Shown piece by piece: positions 13,853-14,981 of a stretch of 14,981 nucleotides of DNA; the first letter of the stretch is position 1, and each line of letters begins with the position of its first letter. Where the stretch lies: positions 1 through 14,981 of the forward strand of contig DASRGL010000302.1 of the NCBI GenBank assembly GCA_035651115.1. The letters run 5' to 3'. Below the pieces are notes generated by a model. It had not been told where the DNA came from, did not search any database, and was given only the letters and a program-made list of their open reading frames with translations. The position numbers and the translations under genes were made by a program. Origin of the DNA: DASRGL01 sp035651115 (GTDB lineage: Bacteria; Armatimonadota; Chthonomonadetes; Chthonomonadales; Chthonomonadaceae).

Positions 13853-14104
13853 TCAGGGGAGGCGGCCAGCCTCCGCCAGGACTTCCGAGAGGCGTGCGAT
13901 CATCGGGTCTTCGGGCTGAATCCGCGCCATCTTCGCGCGGGTCTCTTCCAGGAGCTTCTCCTCCTCGGCAAATTTGAGCGCGCAGGCATGACATATCCGG
14001 ACATGCCGCCGGACGATCTGCATCTCCTCCGGCGTCAGACTGCGATCCAGATAGGCGTTCATCTGCGCAAGCGTCTCCTTGCAGTTCGCAAAGCCGAACA
14101 GCAT
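13853..14104 (-). CDS. small zf-HC2 (anti-sigma-like) zinc-finger protein
   Basis: 83-aa cytosolic protein. Cys8 together with H34-x3-C38-x2-C41 (RRHVRICHACALKF) forms the Cys/His pattern of the zf-HC2/ZAS domain, the zinc-binding sigma-factor-holding module of many anti-sigma factors. The core CKETLAQMNAYLDRSLTPEEMQIVRRHVRIC fits the family 'C..l...l..ylDg.L...e...v..H...C..C'. The residues after 45 form a charged, probably helical tail, with no transmembrane helix. ATG at 14104 is preceded by GGAGGAGG. No sigma factor gene adjoins it: 199 bp separate it from the HD-GYP gene and no ECF sigma is nearby, so it may be a free-standing regulator. Redox sensing through the zinc site is possible from family precedent but not shown here. 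Confidence 0.83.
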   Translation of the reverse strand: MLFGFANCKETLAQMNAYLDRSLTPEEMQIVRRHVRICHACALKFAEEEKLLEETRAKMARIQPEDPMIARLSEVLAEAGRLP

Positions 14105-14303
14105 CCTCCGTTCCTCCTCCCACTGGCATTCGAGGGACAGCGCAGCCTTGACCACGCCGCTGGGTTTCTCCCTCCGCACGCTATAATGCCGCTCTGCCCC
14201 CTAGAGTTCCCGGAGCAGGCCGATGACACCGAATGCAAGGCCCGGACGCTTTCGGCGTCAGGCCCATCCCTCGCTGGCGACGGCAAGGGGAAGCAGGCGC
14301 GCA

Positions 14304-14981
14304 TCAGCCCAGATTGGCGTAGACGGGATGGATAGGCGTAGCCTCCGGCTCCTGGGTCTGCAAGAGGAGCTGCAGGTTCGCGGCGGAGCGCACGACATTC
14401 CGGCCCGCGTCGCAGGTGAGGTCCACGATGAGAGGCTCTTTCAGAGGTTTGCCGCGATGGTCTATCTGCACCAGCACCACCGGGCGCATAGGAGCGGTCG
14501 CCAGGACGCCCGCCACGATGCCGCACTCGCCGGTATTGAGTTTCACGGCGGTTCCCTGCGGATAGAGCGCGATCCGGCGGCAGAGCGCGACGACCGCCTC
14601 TTTCGCAAACAGCTTGCCCGCGTTGGCGAGCAGGTAGGAGACGGCGACATCGGGCAGCACGGCAGGCACGCCGAAGCGCGGCGTGGTCAGCGAATCATAG
14701 GCTTCGACGACGCTGGCGATGCGGGTCAGCAGGCTGAGTTTCTCGCCGCCGATCCTCTGCGGATAGCCCGTTCCGTTCAACAGTTCATGGTGGCGGAGGA
14801 TGAGGTTGGCGGAGACGCTGGAGATGGCCTGGCTGCCGACCAGGTGTTCGAACCCGGTATGCGGATGCTGCTGCGCGGCGGTCAGCTCTTCCGGCGTCAG
14901 AGGCTCGCTCTTCTGCATCAGCCCGTCCGGCAGGAAGATCATGCCGATGTCGTGGAAGAGCATGGCGACGGCCAGTTCCCG
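14304..14981 (-). CDS. HD-GYP domain protein, C-terminal part
   Basis: The gene continues past the right edge; the visible 225 codons are in frame up to base 14981 (RELAVA before MLFHDIGM). The HD metal motif (FHDIGMIFLP) and the GYP motif (HHELLNGTGYP) mark the HD-GYP domain, normally a c-di-GMP phosphodiesterase that uses a di- or tri-iron centre. The Asp of the usual DGxGYP is Asn here; this substitution occurs in some members and need not abolish activity. The part after the core (about 120 residues, YPQGTAVKLNTGECGIVAG, RPVVLVQIDHRG) is the C-terminal extension common to stand-alone HD-GYP response proteins. N-terminal sensory or receiver domains are missing from the window. Its neighbour is the zf-HC2 gene, 199 bp downstream. 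Confidence 0.9.
   Translation of the reverse strand, partial: RELAVAMLFHDIGMIFLPDGLMQKSEPLTPEELTAAQQHPHTGFEHLVGSQAISSVSANLILRHHELLNGTGYPQRIGGEKLSLLTRIASVVEAYDSLTTPRFGVPAVLPDVAVSYLLANAGKLFAKEAVVALCRRIALYPQGTAVKLNTGECGIVAGVLATAPMRPVVLVQIDHRGKPLKEPLIVDLTCDAGRNVVRSAANLQLLLQTQEPEATPIHPVYANLG

Noticed and set aside
14184..14189. TATAAT on the plus strand near the zf-HC2 gene
   Set aside because: No gene follows on the plus strand, only antisense to HD-GYP, and no -35 is seen at the right distance.
14844..14862. TTCGAACCC word resembling a tRNA T-arm
   Set aside because: It lies inside the HD-GYP coding frame; no acceptor, D or anticodon stem can be formed around it. No tRNA was found elsewhere in the window.

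Overview
The window is a chromosomal piece of a high-GC bacterium. The gene set is mostly housekeeping and envelope functions, with no phage, plasmid, transposase, CRISPR, rRNA or tRNA signal. The efp - accB - accC order, the short pseudopilin with a Cys/His-rich C-terminus, a Cys-rich 'two-CW'-like membrane protein, an RqcH homologue and an ASPIC/UnbV repeat protein together suggest a deep-branching Terrabacteria-type lineage such as Armatimonadota. That placement is an inference from gene content, not a measured phylogeny.

Layout. (1) 1-159, plus strand: C-terminal tail of an FG-GAP/ASPIC-UnbV protein. (2) 214-7363, minus strand: a long co-directional cluster read right to left. It runs efp (EF-P), a six-helix membrane protein with a cysteine cluster, accB (biotin carboxyl carrier), a type IV pilin-like protein, accC (biotin carboxylase), a secreted SGNH/GDSL hydrolase and an Eis-type GNAT acetyltransferase. 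A consensus-grade sigma70 promoter (TTGACA - 17 nt - TAAAAT) sits at 7549-7577, facing efp. A 97-nt two-tier inverted repeat separates accC from the hydrolase gene. (3) 7364-7837: a 474-bp divergent intergenic region with several hairpins. (4) 7838-9619, plus strand: RqcH/NFACT, apparently started from a TATAAT box so close to the ATG that the mRNA may be almost leaderless. (5) 9620-10095: intergenic, holding a MITE-like element with 39-nt inverted arms. (6) 10096-11322, minus strand: NatB-type ABC-2 permease without an ATPase beside it. (7) 11323-11631: intergenic with a cloverleaf-like repeat. (8) 11632-12867, plus strand: exported protein with two tandem cyclophilin domains. (9) 12974-13828, plus strand: HDOD signalling protein, convergent with (10) 13853-14104, minus strand: small zinc-finger (anti-sigma-like) protein. 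(11) 14304-14981, minus strand: C-terminal part of an HD-GYP protein cut by the window edge.

How the genes fit together. accB and accC supply the carrier and carboxylase halves of acetyl-CoA carboxylase, so the left cluster ties fatty-acid initiation to EF-P translation. The divergent efp/rqcH pair places a stall-preventing factor next to a stall-rescue factor. The right end carries regulatory modules (HDOD, zf-HC2, HD-GYP) typical of c-di-GMP and envelope-stress signalling. Nothing here is a clear new defence or mobile system. The most unusual items are the Cys-rich membrane protein between efp and accB, the pilin gene inserted between accB and accC, the shortened AccB 'thumb', and the three different structured intergenic elements.
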